This document shows positions 1 through 10,300 of a stretch of 64,000 nt of DNA, piece by piece (position 1 is the stretch's first letter; every line of letters starts with the position of its first letter). Origin of the DNA: Nocardia brasiliensis. Its GTDB lineage: Bacteria; Actinomycetota; Actinomycetes; Mycobacteriales; Mycobacteriaceae. The stretch is from contig NZ_CP046171.1 of assembly GCF_011801125.1 (NCBI RefSeq), forward strand, positions 6,324,001 to 6,388,000, given 5' to 3'. The notes below the pieces were generated by a model. That model was given only the letters and a program-made list of their open reading frames with translations, ran no database searches and was not told where the DNA came from. Made by a program: the position numbers and the translations under genes.

Positions 1-1
1 G

Positions 2-592
2 ATCATCGTGCTCGGTGAGGGCTTCATCGCGGTGATCGCGGCGGTCGGCGGCGCCGCCTGGCATGCCAGGGTGCTGGCCCTCGGTTTCGGCGCGTTCGTG
101 ATCCTGGCCGCGCTCTGGGCGCTGACGCTGCTGTACGGCTTCGTGCCGCGCCTGATGACCGGCGACGATCCGGACCACACCATCCCCAGGCAGCACGTGA
201 TGGCCGTGCACTGCTGGATCACCGGGGCGATCGCCACCGTCACGGCGGGGCTCGGGCTCGCCGTCGAGCACGCGCAAGGCCATGTGTCCGTGGGGGTCGG
301 CTGGTCGCTGTGCGGCGGCGCGGCGGCGTATTTCGTGATCGTCACGATCGTCGGACTGCGCGGCGGGGCCGGCTGGCGGCTGCTGTGCGCCTGGCCGCTG
401 CCCGGCGCGATACTGGCGGTGGTGCTCGGCGCCTTCGGCCCGCACCTCGGCGCGCTCGGGCTGGTGTACGGGGTCGCGGCGCTGTTGCTCTGGGCGGTGC
501 TGTGCCAGACCCGCGCGGACGGCAAGTGGCGCGAACGCGCCGGTCGGCGGCGGCGCTCCGATCACGGCCTCGGGATCGACGAGGTGCTGTAG
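2..592 (+). CDS. Low temperature requirement A (LtrA) family membrane protein, 5' truncated by window edge
   Basis: The reading frame is open from the first bases, so the true start lies outside the window. The visible 196 residues begin with an IIVLGEGF stretch, which resembles the late LtrA-family motif (family members carry a LFTIIVLGES-like segment). Several hydrophobic segments separated by short loops follow, then a basic, soluble C-terminal tail rich in Arg. The family is a multi-pass membrane protein of unknown biochemical role, named from Listeria cold growth. The family assignment rests on one motif plus the membrane pattern. In M. tuberculosis, uvrD2 occupies this position next to mycoredoxin, so the neighbourhood differs here. 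Confidence 0.65.
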   Translation: MIVLGEGFIAVIAAVGGAAWHARVLALGFGAFVILAALWALTLLYGFVPRLMTGDDPDHTIPRQHVMAVHCWITGAIATVTAGLGLAVEHAQGHVSVGVGWSLCGGAAAYFVIVTIVGLRGGAGWRLLCAWPLPGAILAVVLGAFGPHLGALGLVYGVAALLLWAVLCQTRADGKWRERAGRRRRSDHGLGIDEVL

Positions 593-722
593 CGGCGCAC
601 CGAACCCCGCGGGACGCGCGCCTTGGCGGTGCGCAGCCGGGTCCCGGCACGCCGAACCCCGGACAGGGTGGGGTCGGGCACATCGGCGGAACAGGGATGG
701 ATCATTCGGCGTTGCACAATTC

Positions 723-980
723 GTGACTGACGTAACGCCTGACCTGACGATGTACTCGACCACGTGGTGCGGTTACTGCCGCAGGCTGAAGACACAGCTG
801 GACGAGGCCGGGATCACCTATGTCGAGATCGATATCGAGCAGGATCCCGCGTCGGCCGAGTTCGTCGGCAGCGTGAACGGCGGCAACCACGTAGTGCCGA
901 CGGTGAAGTTCGCGGACGGCTCCACGGCGACCAACCCGTCGCTGGCCACCGTCAAGAAGGCGCTCGCCGCGCTGGCCTGA
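723..980 (+). CDS. mrx1: Mycoredoxin-1 (glutaredoxin-like, mycothiol-dependent)
   Basis: This is an 85-residue thioredoxin-fold protein with a CGYC active site (Cys16, Cys19) directly after the first beta strand, and a TVKFADG segment where glutaredoxins carry the cis-Pro loop (VPTVKF). Mycoredoxins reduce mixed disulfides between proteins and mycothiol, the actinobacterial substitute for glutathione, in the cytoplasm. The length and the WCGYC context match Mrx1 (Rv3198A type). The start is a GTG with no strong Shine-Dalgarno sequence in front, so the gene may be weakly translated or leaderless. It converges on nudC. In mycobacteria the same gene sits beside nudC and the K+ channel gene, which supports the call. 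Confidence 0.88.
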   Translation: MTDVTPDLTMYSTTWCGYCRRLKTQLDEAGITYVEIDIEQDPASAEFVGSVNGGNHVVPTVKFADGSTATNPSLATVKKALAALA

Positions 981-1035
981 CCAGCGCGTCCCACCGACCT
1001 CCCGCACGCGCGGACCGCACCGGTCCGCCGTGCCG

Positions 1036-1953
1036 CTATGCCTTCGGCTCGTCGCCGAGCCCGGCCCAGGATTCGGTGATGGTCCGGGCGATCGAGATCG
1101 ACCCGGGCAGCAGCAGCCGCGCCCCGGAACCCTGCGCCGACCAGTCGCCGACGATCAACGCCTCGCGCACCTCGTCGCGGCTGAACCAGTACGCCTCGGC
1201 GATCTCGCCGTCGGAGAACACCAGGGGCTGGTCCGGATCGGCGACCGCGGTGAAACCGAGCATCAGCGAACGCGGGAACGGCCACGGCTGGCTGCCGAGG
1301 TAGTGGATGTCGCGCACGTCGAGGCCGACCTCCTCCTTCACCTCCCGCTCGACACAGCGTTCCAGCGATTCGCCCGCCTCGACGAATCCGGCGAGCAACG
1401 AGAACAGCGTCTGCGGCCAACTCTGCTGCCGGGCCAGCAGCACCCGGTCCGCGCCGTCGTGGATCAGGCAGATGACCGCGGGGTCGATCCGGGGGAACTC
1501 CTCGTACCCGCTCTCGGTGACCCGCGACCAGCCCGCCTTGGCCGGGGTCGTCGCGGTGCCGTCGGCACTGTTGAAGGCCGCCTTGTCGTGCCAGTTCAGC
1601 AGGGCGGCGGCAGTGGAGAGCAGGGCGGCGGTCAGGTCGTCGACGCTGCTCGCCATGCCGCGCAGATCGGTCAGCGAGCCGGTGATCTCGCGATCGCGCA
1701 CCGCCCACAGGTGCACACCCTCATCTATGCCGAGGAACACCGCGTCGGGGCTCGGCTCGGGCGACAACTCGATCGCCTTGTCCAGCACGAGCGCGCCGTC
1801 CTCGAAACGGACTTGGCCGCGCTGGTTCACCCGCAGCAGCTTGGCGTCACGCCAGCCGGCGAGCAGGGCCTGCGCGTCGGCTCTGGTCTCCTCGGCGCGA
1901 TCGAGCACGGAACGGGACAGCAGCGGAACGGAATTGAGCTGAAAGGCCGACAC
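1036..1953 (-). CDS. nudC: NAD(+) diphosphatase / RNA decapping Nudix hydrolase NudC
   Basis: The 305-residue protein has a complete Nudix box at about residues 189-211 (G-x5-E-x7-REVKEEVG), followed by the SQPWPFPRS signature at 221-229 that distinguishes NudC from other Nudix enzymes. The family hydrolyses NAD(H) to NMN(H) and AMP and can remove NAD caps from RNA. Enterobacterial NudC has a four-Cys zinc ribbon before the Nudix domain. Here the equivalent position (about 127-132) reads FNSADG, so the metal-binding cysteines are gone; I recall the same loss in mycobacterial NudC. The gene lies 33 bp downstream of the K+ channel gene on the same strand and is probably cotranscribed with it. 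Confidence 0.9.
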   Translation of the reverse strand: MSAFQLNSVPLLSRSVLDRAEETRADAQALLAGWRDAKLLRVNQRGQVRFEDGALVLDKAIELSPEPSPDAVFLGIDEGVHLWAVRDREITGSLTDLRGMASSVDDLTAALLSTAAALLNWHDKAAFNSADGTATTPAKAGWSRVTESGYEEFPRIDPAVICLIHDGADRVLLARQQSWPQTLFSLLAGFVEAGESLERCVEREVKEEVGLDVRDIHYLGSQPWPFPRSLMLGFTAVADPDQPLVFSDGEIAEAYWFSRDEVREALIVGDWSAQGSGARLLLPGSISIARTITESWAGLGDEPKA

Positions 1954-1986
1954 CCCTCGACACTATCGCGCCGCGCGCGAGCTGCC

Positions 1987-3042
1987 CTACTTGGTCGTGC
2001 GGCGAATGTAGAGCAGTTTGTCCCCGGCCTCGAGCGAGTCCACTTCCGGCTCGCCGACCCGGACCAGCACACCGCTGCGCACCACACCGAGCACGATGTC
2101 GCTGAGGTGGCGCGGGGAGCCACCGGTCTCGGCGGGCTCCACGTCGCGCTCGGCGATCGCGAAACCTTCCTCCGGGGTGAGCAGGTCCTCCATCATCTCG
2201 ACCACCGACGGCGTGCTGGTCGCGATGCCGAGCAGGCGGCCCGCGGTCTCCGAGGACACCACCACCGAGTCGGCGCCGGACTGGCGCACCAGGTGGGTGT
2301 TCTCCGCCTCGCGGATCGAGACCACGATCTTGGCGCTCTTGGTGAGTTCCCTGGCGGTCAGGGTGACCAGCACCGCGGTGTCGTCGCGATTGGTGGCGAC
2401 GATGACCGACGCGGCGTTGTGCACGCCGGCCAGCCGTTGCACGTCGGACTGGGTCGCCGAGCCGTGCACGGTCACCAGGCCCGCGTTCGCGGCCTGCTCC
2501 AGCGCGACCATGTCGGTGTCGACCACGACGATGTCGGCGGGCTGCACGCCGTCACCGAGCATGGCGTCGATCGCGGTCCGTCCCTTGGTGCCGTATCCGA
2601 CGACCACGGTGTGATTGCGCACGGTGTGCCTCCATCGCTGAATCTTGAACGCCTGCCGGGACCGTTCCGTCAGCACGCCGAGGGTGGTACCGACGAGCAC
2701 GATGAGGAACAGCACGCGCAGCGGAGTGATGATGATGATGTTGGCCAGCCGCGCGGTGGGCGTCACCGGCGCGATATCGCCGTAACCGGTGGTCGACAGC
2801 GACACCGTCGCGTAATAGAACGCGTCCAGGAACGACAGCGGGTCACCCGAACTGTCGCGGTAGCCGTCGCGGCCGATGTAGACCACCACGGCGGCGGTGA
2901 ACAGCAGGAAGACGGCGAACAGCACGCGCCTGGTCAGTGAAATCCACGGACTGGTCTGCACTTCCGGGATGCGCAGCACGCCTACCAGCGCGAAGTGCGG
3001 GCGATTGGACATCCCGAGGGTGCGCGCGCGATCACCGAACAC
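1987..3042 (-). CDS. Two-TM potassium channel with RCK (TrkA-N/TrkA-C) domain
   Basis: The N-terminal part has two membrane segments (about 38-57 and 102-124) flanking a pore loop with the K+ selectivity filter TTGYGD (84-89). A Rossmann RCK domain starts near residue 145 with VVVGYGTKGR, and a TrkA-C-like lobe lies near the end. This is the MthK/Rv3200c architecture: a tetrameric K+ channel gated by ligands binding the cytosolic RCK ring. The listed start is a GTG at 3042; an in-frame ATG at 3012 (MSNRPHF) is an equally good start and would shorten the protein by ten residues. It precedes nudC by 33 bp. Confidence 0.9.
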   Translation of the reverse strand: MFGDRARTLGMSNRPHFALVGVLRIPEVQTSPWISLTRRVLFAVFLLFTAAVVVYIGRDGYRDSSGDPLSFLDAFYYATVSLSTTGYGDIAPVTPTARLANIIIITPLRVLFLIVLVGTTLGVLTERSRQAFKIQRWRHTVRNHTVVVGYGTKGRTAIDAMLGDGVQPADIVVVDTDMVALEQAANAGLVTVHGSATQSDVQRLAGVHNAASVIVATNRDDTAVLVTLTARELTKSAKIVVSIREAENTHLVRQSGADSVVVSSETAGRLLGIATSTPSVVEMMEDLLTPEEGFAIAERDVEPAETGGSPRHLSDIVLGVVRSGVLVRVGEPEVDSLEAGDKLLYIRRTTK

Positions 3043-3181
3043 TGGACGCTCCCGCCCTGGTACTCATCGGGTCGGTCGTCCCCGGCCTCGTTTGTCCCTC
3101 CGGCACAGCACGGCAGCCTACCCGCTGCTCCCGGCAAGACCGGGTCTCGACGCGAGCGCCCCGCGAATGCAAGGCTGCCGC

Positions 3182-3595
3182 ATGGCAGAAAACGTTCACC
3201 CGCCCGTTCGCACCAACGGCCGCCGCCCCGCGCTGGCCCTGGCCGCCCTGCTGTTCCCGATGGGTGTGCTGCATTTCGTGGCGCCCAAGCCGTTCGACGC
3301 GATCGTGCCGAAGTACCTGCCCGGCGAGCCGAGGAGCTACACCTACGCCTCGGGCGTCGCCGAGATCGGCGTCGCGGCGGCGCTGGCGCTCCCGCGCACC
3401 CGCGGCCTCGGCGGGCGGCTGGCCGCGCTGCTGTTCGTCGCGGTCTTCCCGGCGAACGTCCAGATGACCGTCGACATGCTCGGCAACGAGAAGCTGCCGC
3501 GGGTGGTCAAGATCGGCTCGGTGCTGCGGCTGCCGTTGCAGCTCCCGTTGATCACGCAGGCGCTGAAGGTGAGCCGTTCGGCGCGGCGGTCCTGA
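3182..3595 (+). CDS. DoxX-like small membrane protein
   Basis: The 137-residue protein has about four hydrophobic segments. It has the pattern of actinobacterial DoxX-like proteins: GVLHF near the N terminus, an IVPKYLPGEP loop, then an SGVAEI helix and a VFPANVQM segment. Function is unknown beyond membrane location; DoxX relatives are linked to thiol/oxidative stress in mycobacteria. The ATG at 3182 was chosen because the sequence upstream in frame is not protein-like. The 3' end runs into the convergent adnB gene: the two coding regions overlap tail to tail by 44 bp. Confidence 0.72.
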   Translation: MAENVHPPVRTNGRRPALALAALLFPMGVLHFVAPKPFDAIVPKYLPGEPRSYTYASGVAEIGVAAALALPRTRGLGGRLAALLFVAVFPANVQMTVDMLGNEKLPRVVKIGSVLRLPLQLPLITQALKVSRSARRS

Positions 3596-6500
3596 TCAGC
3601 TCGGCCAGTTCGGCCGGGCCGGCGAGGGTGGCGGGCGCGATGGTGCGCCCGGTACGCACGTAGTGGAACGCGGCGCCGATCCGGCCCAGCATCTCCTGCT
3701 CGGGCCTGCCCTCCCTTGCCGCCATCAACCTGGCCCAGGCCAGGCGATACACGGCGAGCTGCATGGCGACGGCGGGTTCCTCCGCGGGAGTGGGTTCGGC
3801 GCCGGTCTTCCAGTCGACCACGATCCAGCCGCCGCCGGGTTCGGCGAACACCGCGTCCATTCGCCCGCGGATCACGGTGCCCGCGATGGACGTTTCGAAC
3901 GCGACCTCCACCTCGAGCGGACTGCGGTTGGCCCACGAGGAATTCAGGAACGCGTCCTGCATCGCGGTCAATTCCTTGTCCACATCGTCGGTGGCGGCAC
4001 CGTCGGAGGCGCCGGGCAACTCGTCGAACCCGAGCAGCCGGTCCGAACCGAACCAGCGCTGCACCCAGGCGTGGAACGCGGTGCCGCGCCGGGCCAGCGG
4101 GCTCGGCGGGAACGGTAGCGGGCGACGCAGCCGCGCGGCGAGTTTGCGGGGATCGGCGCGCATCTCGACCAGCGCGGTCGCGGCGATCTGCCCGGGGAGC
4201 TCGACCTCCTCGGCCGCGGACTGCTCGGCCTCGAACTCGGCGAGCAGCGCGTCCACGTCGGCGGCCCAGCCGTCGGGGTCGTCCGGATCCGCTGGCCGCT
4301 CGGGGTCGAACTCCGCTGCGGCGAAGGCGATATCGGCGTCGGAGAGCGGCTCGTCGTACGGGTCGGGCGGCACCTCGGCGGCCCACGCCCGCTCGTCGTA
4401 GCCGTCCGTCGGATCGGGTGGCGGCGGGTCGTCGGAGTACGGCGGTTCGACGGGGTCGTCGGCAACAGCGGCAGGCAAAGGCGGTTGCGCGGCGTCGGAT
4501 TGCTCGCCCGGCAACGCCTTCCGCGGCTCGGGTGGGCGCAGGCGCAGCTCCTCGAGCGCGGCGCGGACGAGCGCGGCGCCCTGTTCGATCGGATCGCGGC
4601 GGTGCCCGAGCGGATCGCGCGGCCATTCGGCGGTGGCCGGATTGTCGGTGAACGGGTTCACCGCGTCATGTGCGGGCGGGTCGTCCCAGCGTGCGATGTC
4701 GAGCACGCCGTTGGCGGGACTGTCGGCGGCCGCACTCGCGTGCTTCAGCTCCAGCAGGAAGTCCGACGGCCCCTTGGGCGTGCTGCCGGTCTCGGCCCAG
4801 TGATGCGCCGAAACCAGCAGCACGCGTTCGGTTCTGGTGAGCGCGACATAGAACAGCCTGCGCTCCTCGTCGATGCGGCGCCGTTCCAGTGCCTCCTTGT
4901 GCGCCTTGATCGCCTGCTCCAGATCGGCGCGGTCGTACAGGTCGGCCAGGTCGAGCACCGGAACGCCGTCCCCGGCGTCGTCCTGTTTGCGGTCACCGCG
5001 CAGTGTGGTCGGGAGTTCGGCCAGCGCCCCGAGCCAGGTGCCCGAGGCGGTACCGGACGGGAACACGCCCCGCACCACGTGCGGCACGGCGACGATCTCC
5101 CATTCCAACCCCTTGGCCGCGTGCACGGTCAGCACCTGCACCCGGTCCTTGGCGACCTCGACTTCGCCCGGCTCCAAACCGTTCTCGACCGACTCGGCGG
5201 CGGCCAGGAAGGACAGCAGGCCGCTCAGCGACGCGCCGGGATCGGCGGCGTACCCGGCGACCACCTCGGCGAACGCGTCCAAATGCTCACGGCCCGCACC
5301 GGTCCCGGCCATCGCGCGGCGCGCCTGCGTCTCCACGCCGACCCCGATGGTGCGTTCCACGTCGGCGACCAGCTCGGTCAGCGACTGGCCGCTGCGATCG
5401 CGCAACGCCGCGAGCTCATGGCTCAACGCCTCGATCCGAGCGAAGCCGGACTCCGAATAGTGTTCGCGCGGACCGGGATCGGCGATCGCGTCGGCGAGGC
5501 CCGCCTGTTCGGCCGGCTCGGGAGCGACCTCGCGCAGCGCGGCGGCCAGCGCGGGCGCATCGGTGATCTCCTGGCTGTCACCGCTGGTGAACCTGCTGAT
5601 CGACAGCGCACGCGCGCGGCGGGCGAGCGCGGCGATATCGGCGACACCGATGCGCCAGCGCGCGCCGGTCAGCACCCGCATCGCCGCGCTGCCCGCGCCC
5701 GGCTCGGCGATCAGCCGCAGCGTGGCGACGATATCGGCCACTTCGGGTGTCGCGAGCAGTCCGCCGAGCCCGACGATCTCGACCGGCAGTCCCTGCGCGC
5801 GCAGCGCCTCGGCCAGCGGTGAGGCATCGGCGTTGCGGCGCACCAGCACCGCGGAGGTCGGCGGCGGCTCGCCCGCCGCGCGCCGGGCCGACCACTCCTC
5901 GGCGATCCGGACCGCGAGCCAATCGCGTTCCTCGGCAACGGTTTCGGTCAGCGCGAGCGCGACAACTCCCGCGCCCGCGTTCGGTTTCGCGCGCAACGCG
6001 TCCACGGTCACGCCGCCGCCATCCAACGCCTTGCGCCGCAACGGGTCCGCGACCAGGTTCGCCAGCGCCAGCGCCTCCGGTGGATTACGCCAGCTGGTCA
6101 GCAGCGGCAGGATCGGCGCGGGAACGCCTGGCGCGCTGGGGAAGTCGGTGGCGAACCGAGGCAGGTTGGCCGCCGAGGCGCCGCGCCAGCCGTAGATGGA
6201 CTGCATCGGATCCCCGACCGCGGTCACCGCCAGCCTGCGGCGGCTCGCCGCCGGTCGCGGCTGCTGCTCCTCGCTCCCGTGACCGCCCTGAGCGGTCGGC
6301 TCGGAACTCGCCGGACGCGGTTGGCCCGCACTGGTCGCGGCAGTGTCCGCGGGCCGCGCGCCGCCCGCCGCCTCGTCCGGCGCGCCACCGAACAGCGCGG
6401 CGAGCAGCACGCGCTGCGCGTGCCCGGTGTCCTGGTATTCGTCCAGCAGGACGAGCCGGAACCGGGCGCGCTCGGCGGCGGCGACCTCGGGGTGTTCGGC

Positions 6501-7289
6501 GGCGAGGCGCGCGGCCAATGACATCTGCGCGCCGAAATCCAATGCGCCACGCCGATGTAGCGCGTCGGCGAGGTGCTGGACGAGCGGCAGCAGCGCGACC
6601 CGCTCCTGCTGCACCTGCAGGATGCCGCGCAACGCCTGACTCGGCCCGCCGCGTTGCCGCGGGCCGGGCGGCAGGGTGTGCACCAGCTTCTCCAGCTCGG
6701 TGTGCGCCTCGGCGAGCTGCTCGGGTTCGATCAGGTGCTCGGCGAGCTGACCGGACAGCGCCAGGATCGCCTCGGTGACCGAGACCGGGGTGCGGTCGGT
6801 GTCCAGATCGCCGTCCCAGGTGCGCACCACCTGGTGCGCGAGCTGCCACAGCTGGGTCTGGGTGAGCAGGGTCGCCGACGGCTCCACCGGCAGCAGCAGG
6901 CCGTGCTCGGTGAGCAGCCGCCCCGCGTAAGAGTGATAGGTGCTGATCTCCGGTTCCGCGCCGGACAATTGGGCGCGCAGCTGCCCCGACGGGTCCAGCT
7001 CGCGCAGCAGCGGCGCACCGGCCAACCGCGCAAGCCGGGTCCGGATGCGAGCGGTCAACTGCTGTGCGGCTTTTCGGGTGAAGGTGAGCCCGAGTACCTC
7101 GTCCGGCAGGACCAGGCGGTTGGCCACCATCCAGACCACCCGCGCCGCCATCGTCTCGGTCTTGCCCGCTCCGGCGCCCGCCACCACCAGCGTCGGACCC
7201 GGCGGCGCCGCGATCACCGCCGCCTGCTCGTCCGTCGGCGGCGGGAGCCCGAGCGCCTCCGCCAGCTGCTGCGGCGTCACGCGGGTCAC
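3552..7289 (-). CDS. adnB: AdnB-like UvrD/Rep helicase with C-terminal RecB-type nuclease
   Basis: A 1245-residue SF1A helicase-nuclease. Walker A is GAGAGKT (38-44) after a Q-motif-like segment; motif Ia has TFTRKAA, motif II is LLDEYQDT and motif III GDPMQSIYGWRG. Near the C terminus are a GTAFHAWVQ helix and the PD-(D/E)XK core, GRMDAVF (Asp1145) with VDWKTG (Asp1159, Lys1161), and a QLAVYR motif. AdnA and AdnB form the heterodimeric end-resection motor-nuclease of mycobacteria, with AdnB as lead motor. An Ala/Gly/Pro-rich insert sits between motifs II and III, and a strongly acidic Pro-rich linker lies at about 940-1060. It starts with GTG, 79 bp after adnA, and probably shares its transcript. 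Confidence 0.92.
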   Translation of the reverse strand: MTRVTPQQLAEALGLPPPTDEQAAVIAAPPGPTLVVAGAGAGKTETMAARVVWMVANRLVLPDEVLGLTFTRKAAQQLTARIRTRLARLAGAPLLRELDPSGQLRAQLSGAEPEISTYHSYAGRLLTEHGLLLPVEPSATLLTQTQLWQLAHQVVRTWDGDLDTDRTPVSVTEAILALSGQLAEHLIEPEQLAEAHTELEKLVHTLPPGPRQRGGPSQALRGILQVQQERVALLPLVQHLADALHRRGALDFGAQMSLAARLAAEHPEVAAAERARFRLVLLDEYQDTGHAQRVLLAALFGGAPDEAAGGARPADTAATSAGQPRPASSEPTAQGGHGSEEQQPRPAASRRRLAVTAVGDPMQSIYGWRGASAANLPRFATDFPSAPGVPAPILPLLTSWRNPPEALALANLVADPLRRKALDGGGVTVDALRAKPNAGAGVVALALTETVAEERDWLAVRIAEEWSARRAAGEPPPTSAVLVRRNADASPLAEALRAQGLPVEIVGLGGLLATPEVADIVATLRLIAEPGAGSAAMRVLTGARWRIGVADIAALARRARALSISRFTSGDSQEITDAPALAAALREVAPEPAEQAGLADAIADPGPREHYSESGFARIEALSHELAALRDRSGQSLTELVADVERTIGVGVETQARRAMAGTGAGREHLDAFAEVVAGYAADPGASLSGLLSFLAAAESVENGLEPGEVEVAKDRVQVLTVHAAKGLEWEIVAVPHVVRGVFPSGTASGTWLGALAELPTTLRGDRKQDDAGDGVPVLDLADLYDRADLEQAIKAHKEALERRRIDEERRLFYVALTRTERVLLVSAHHWAETGSTPKGPSDFLLELKHASAAADSPANGVLDIARWDDPPAHDAVNPFTDNPATAEWPRDPLGHRRDPIEQGAALVRAALEELRLRPPEPRKALPGEQSDAAQPPLPAAVADDPVEPPYSDDPPPPDPTDGYDERAWAAEVPPDPYDEPLSDADIAFAAAEFDPERPADPDDPDGWAADVDALLAEFEAEQSAAEEVELPGQIAATALVEMRADPRKLAARLRRPLPFPPSPLARRGTAFHAWVQRWFGSDRLLGFDELPGASDGAATDDVDKELTAMQDAFLNSSWANRSPLEVEVAFETSIAGTVIRGRMDAVFAEPGGGWIVVDWKTGAEPTPAEEPAVAMQLAVYRLAWARLMAAREGRPEQEMLGRIGAAFHYVRTGRTIAPATLAGPAELAELIRTAAPNGSPSAPA

Positions 7290-7368
7290 CGGATCCCCCT
7301 GCGGCCGTGCCCCTTTCGACGCCGCCGAGGGGGCGCGGCGGGCGTATGCGGGTGCGCAACGGGCCGGA

Positions 7369-10300
7369 TCACTCGTCGGTCACCTGTCTGCCGGTGTCCT
7401 GAACCGGGCAGCTGCCCGCGACGGCGCAGTGCCTGCACCCGTCGTTGCGCATGGCCAGATAGCTGGGGCCTTGCGTGGCCGCGGCCGCGTCGTGGATGGT
7501 GTCGCGCCACTGCTGAAGTGCTTCGGGGTCGAGCGGGGGCTGCATGCGCTGAGTGGCGCCCTCCTTACTGCTCGGTTTGGCGACGTACACCAGCCTGGCG
7601 CCACCCGGCTCGCCGAGAGCGCCCGGCTCCGCGGCGCCGGACTCGTCCGCGGCCACATCGGAAGTATCTGCGCCGGAGGATGATTCGTCGACGGCGGCGT
7701 CCAGCGCGCCCAGCGCCGCCGCCACCTGATAGGTAGCCAGCTGGGCATGATCGACCGCAGCCTGCTTGGTGACCGGTGTCTTACCGGTCTTGACGTCCAC
7801 GATCACGAAGCGGCCCTGCGCATCTCGCTCCAAGCGATCGACCCGGCCGCGAATCCGCACGGGCAGTTCGTCTTCGGTCCGCGCGGGCAGCACGCAGTCG
7901 ACCGGCACCTCGACCCCCGCCTGGGTGAGCTCGCCGCGGGTGTTGCGCACCCAGGCCATGAACGTCTCCAACATGGCCTCGGTGCGGCGCAGCTCCTGCC
8001 GGGAATGCCAGCCGGAACTGGGATCGACCTGCTGCCAGGCCTTGTCGAGCGCGGCGCGCACCTGCGCCTCGGGCACCTTGCCCGCCAGCGCCTGCACCAG
8101 CGTGTGCACCAGGTTGCCCTTGACCGCGTGCGGATTGTCGCCGTCGGTGCCGCCGTGGCGTTCCAGCGCCCAGCGCAGGGGGCAGGTGCGCAGCAACTCC
8201 ACGGTGGACGGGGACAGGCCAACGGTGGTCTCGTCCTCGGACCACAGCGAGCGCGACGAGCTCAATTCGGCTGTGCCGTACCACTCGTCGGGATGGGTGC
8301 CCGGCACCCCGGCCCGCGCCAGGCGCGCGAGTTGCTGGGCCGCGCGCTGCCTGCGCTCCGGATCGGACTCGGGATCGCAGACCGCGCCGCGCAATTCGGC
8401 CACCAGCGAGTGCATCACCAGGGCGCGCCCCGGGTCGACGATCGGCAACGCGCCGGGCTCGCCGTCCTCGTCGTGCCCGAGCAACTCGGCGAGGAACCGC
8501 GACGGCACCAGATCCCGTTCCCCCGACACCGATTCCACGGCGGTCACCAGCAGCGAGCGCCGGGCCCGGCTGCACGCGACCAGCAGCAGCCTGCGCTCCT
8601 CGGCGAGGATCGGCGCGGCCCGGCTGACCCGTTCGCCCCCGTCGATCACCCCCGCCGTCACATCGACCAGGTCCTCGGTGTCGAGCAGGGTGCCGCGCGG
8701 ACGCGGGTTGGGCCAGATCCCCTCCTGCACCGCGGCGACCGCGACCACGTCCCACTCCCGGCCCGCCGCCGCGTGCGCGCTGATCAGCGCGACGGCCTCC
8801 TTCGGCGCGGTGCGCGGGCCGGAATCGTTCGGAATCTCCTGCTGGGTCAGGTAATCCACGAAGCCTTCGATGCTCGCGCGCGGCAACCGGTCGACGTAGC
8901 TCGCGGCCGCGTCGAACAGGCCGACGGCGGCGTCGAGATCGCGGTCGGCCTGCATGCCCGCCGCGCCGCCGCGTGCGGACTGCGCGACCCACCGCCGTTC
9001 CAGCCGAGACCCGGTCCACAGCGCCCACAGCACGTCTTCGAGGCCCGCACCGCGCCGGCGCGCCTTGCGCGCCCGCTCCAGCGCACCGAGCGCCCGCCGC
9101 AACGGCGCCGCCTCGACATCGGTCAACCGCTCCAGAATCGCCGGATCCCCGGCATCGATGAGCAGGTCCCGCAACACCTCCGCCGACGACTGATCAACCC
9201 CGTGCCGCAGCACCCCGGCGTCCCCTTCTGCGGACTCCCCCGCCATCGCGGGGGACGTTCCGCCGGACCCGCCCGCCGCCGCAGCGCGCGAATCGCCGAG
9301 CGCGGCGGGTTCGGTGGGGGCGGGCTCGTCGGGAAGAGCGGCTTCGGGGTGCTCCTCCGGATCGGCTTCCGGGCCGCGCCATTCCACGTCCTCGGGGATC
9401 CATTCGGCGTCGACGCCGTACCAGTCGGCGTCGTCGGCGGCGCGTTCGAGTCGGTCGAGGGTGGGCTCGGGGCGGCCCGCGGTCGGGGCGAAGCTCTCGG
9501 CGGCCTGCTCGGCGGCGACGGCCTGGTCGACTGTCGCGCTCGATACCGGTTCCTCGGCCGCGCGGCCCGAGCGGGATCGGCTGCGTTCGGCCTCCAGCAC
9601 GCTGCGGCGCACCCCGCGGCGCAGGCGGCGCAGCGCGATCTGGTCGGCGCCACCGAGCGGCCCGGCGAGCAGGTCGAGGGCGTCGTCGGGGCCGAAGGCC
9701 GACTTGCCCTCACCGGCGAGCACCGCGCGCAGGGACAGCAGCATCCAGGCCGCCCCGCGCCGCCGCGCCAGCGGCGTATCCAGTGCGGGCTGCTGCACCG
9801 GCACCCCGGCCGCGAGCAGGGCGCGGCGCAGCGGAGCCAGCGACAGCGGCACCGACCGCACGATCACCGCCATCCGCGACCACGGCACCGCGCCGGTCAG
9901 ATGCGCGCGCCGCAAATGGTCCGCGATCAGCGCCGCCTCCTTGGCGGGCGTGCCGAGCACGCGCACCCGGACCTCGGTGCCGTCCTCGGCCGGTCGATCG
10001 GCCCGGTCCGGCAGCGAAAAGCGTTGCGGCGCACTGCCCGGCAACCGTGCCGCGATTCTGGCCACCGCCAGCCGCACCGGAGCGCCGAGACGGTGGTTGT
10101 CCCGCAGCACGATGCGCTGCCCGTCCGGCGCGTCCAGGTCGGCGACGAAGCGCGCGTCCGCGCCGCGGAAGGCGAAGATGCCCTGATCGGGGTCGCCCGC
10201 GACGACGGTCGTGTGCGCGCTGCGCCCGATCGCCTTGACCAGCATCGCGGCCTGCGGGTCCAGGTGCTGGGCGTCGTCGACGAGCAGGTACCGGATGCGG

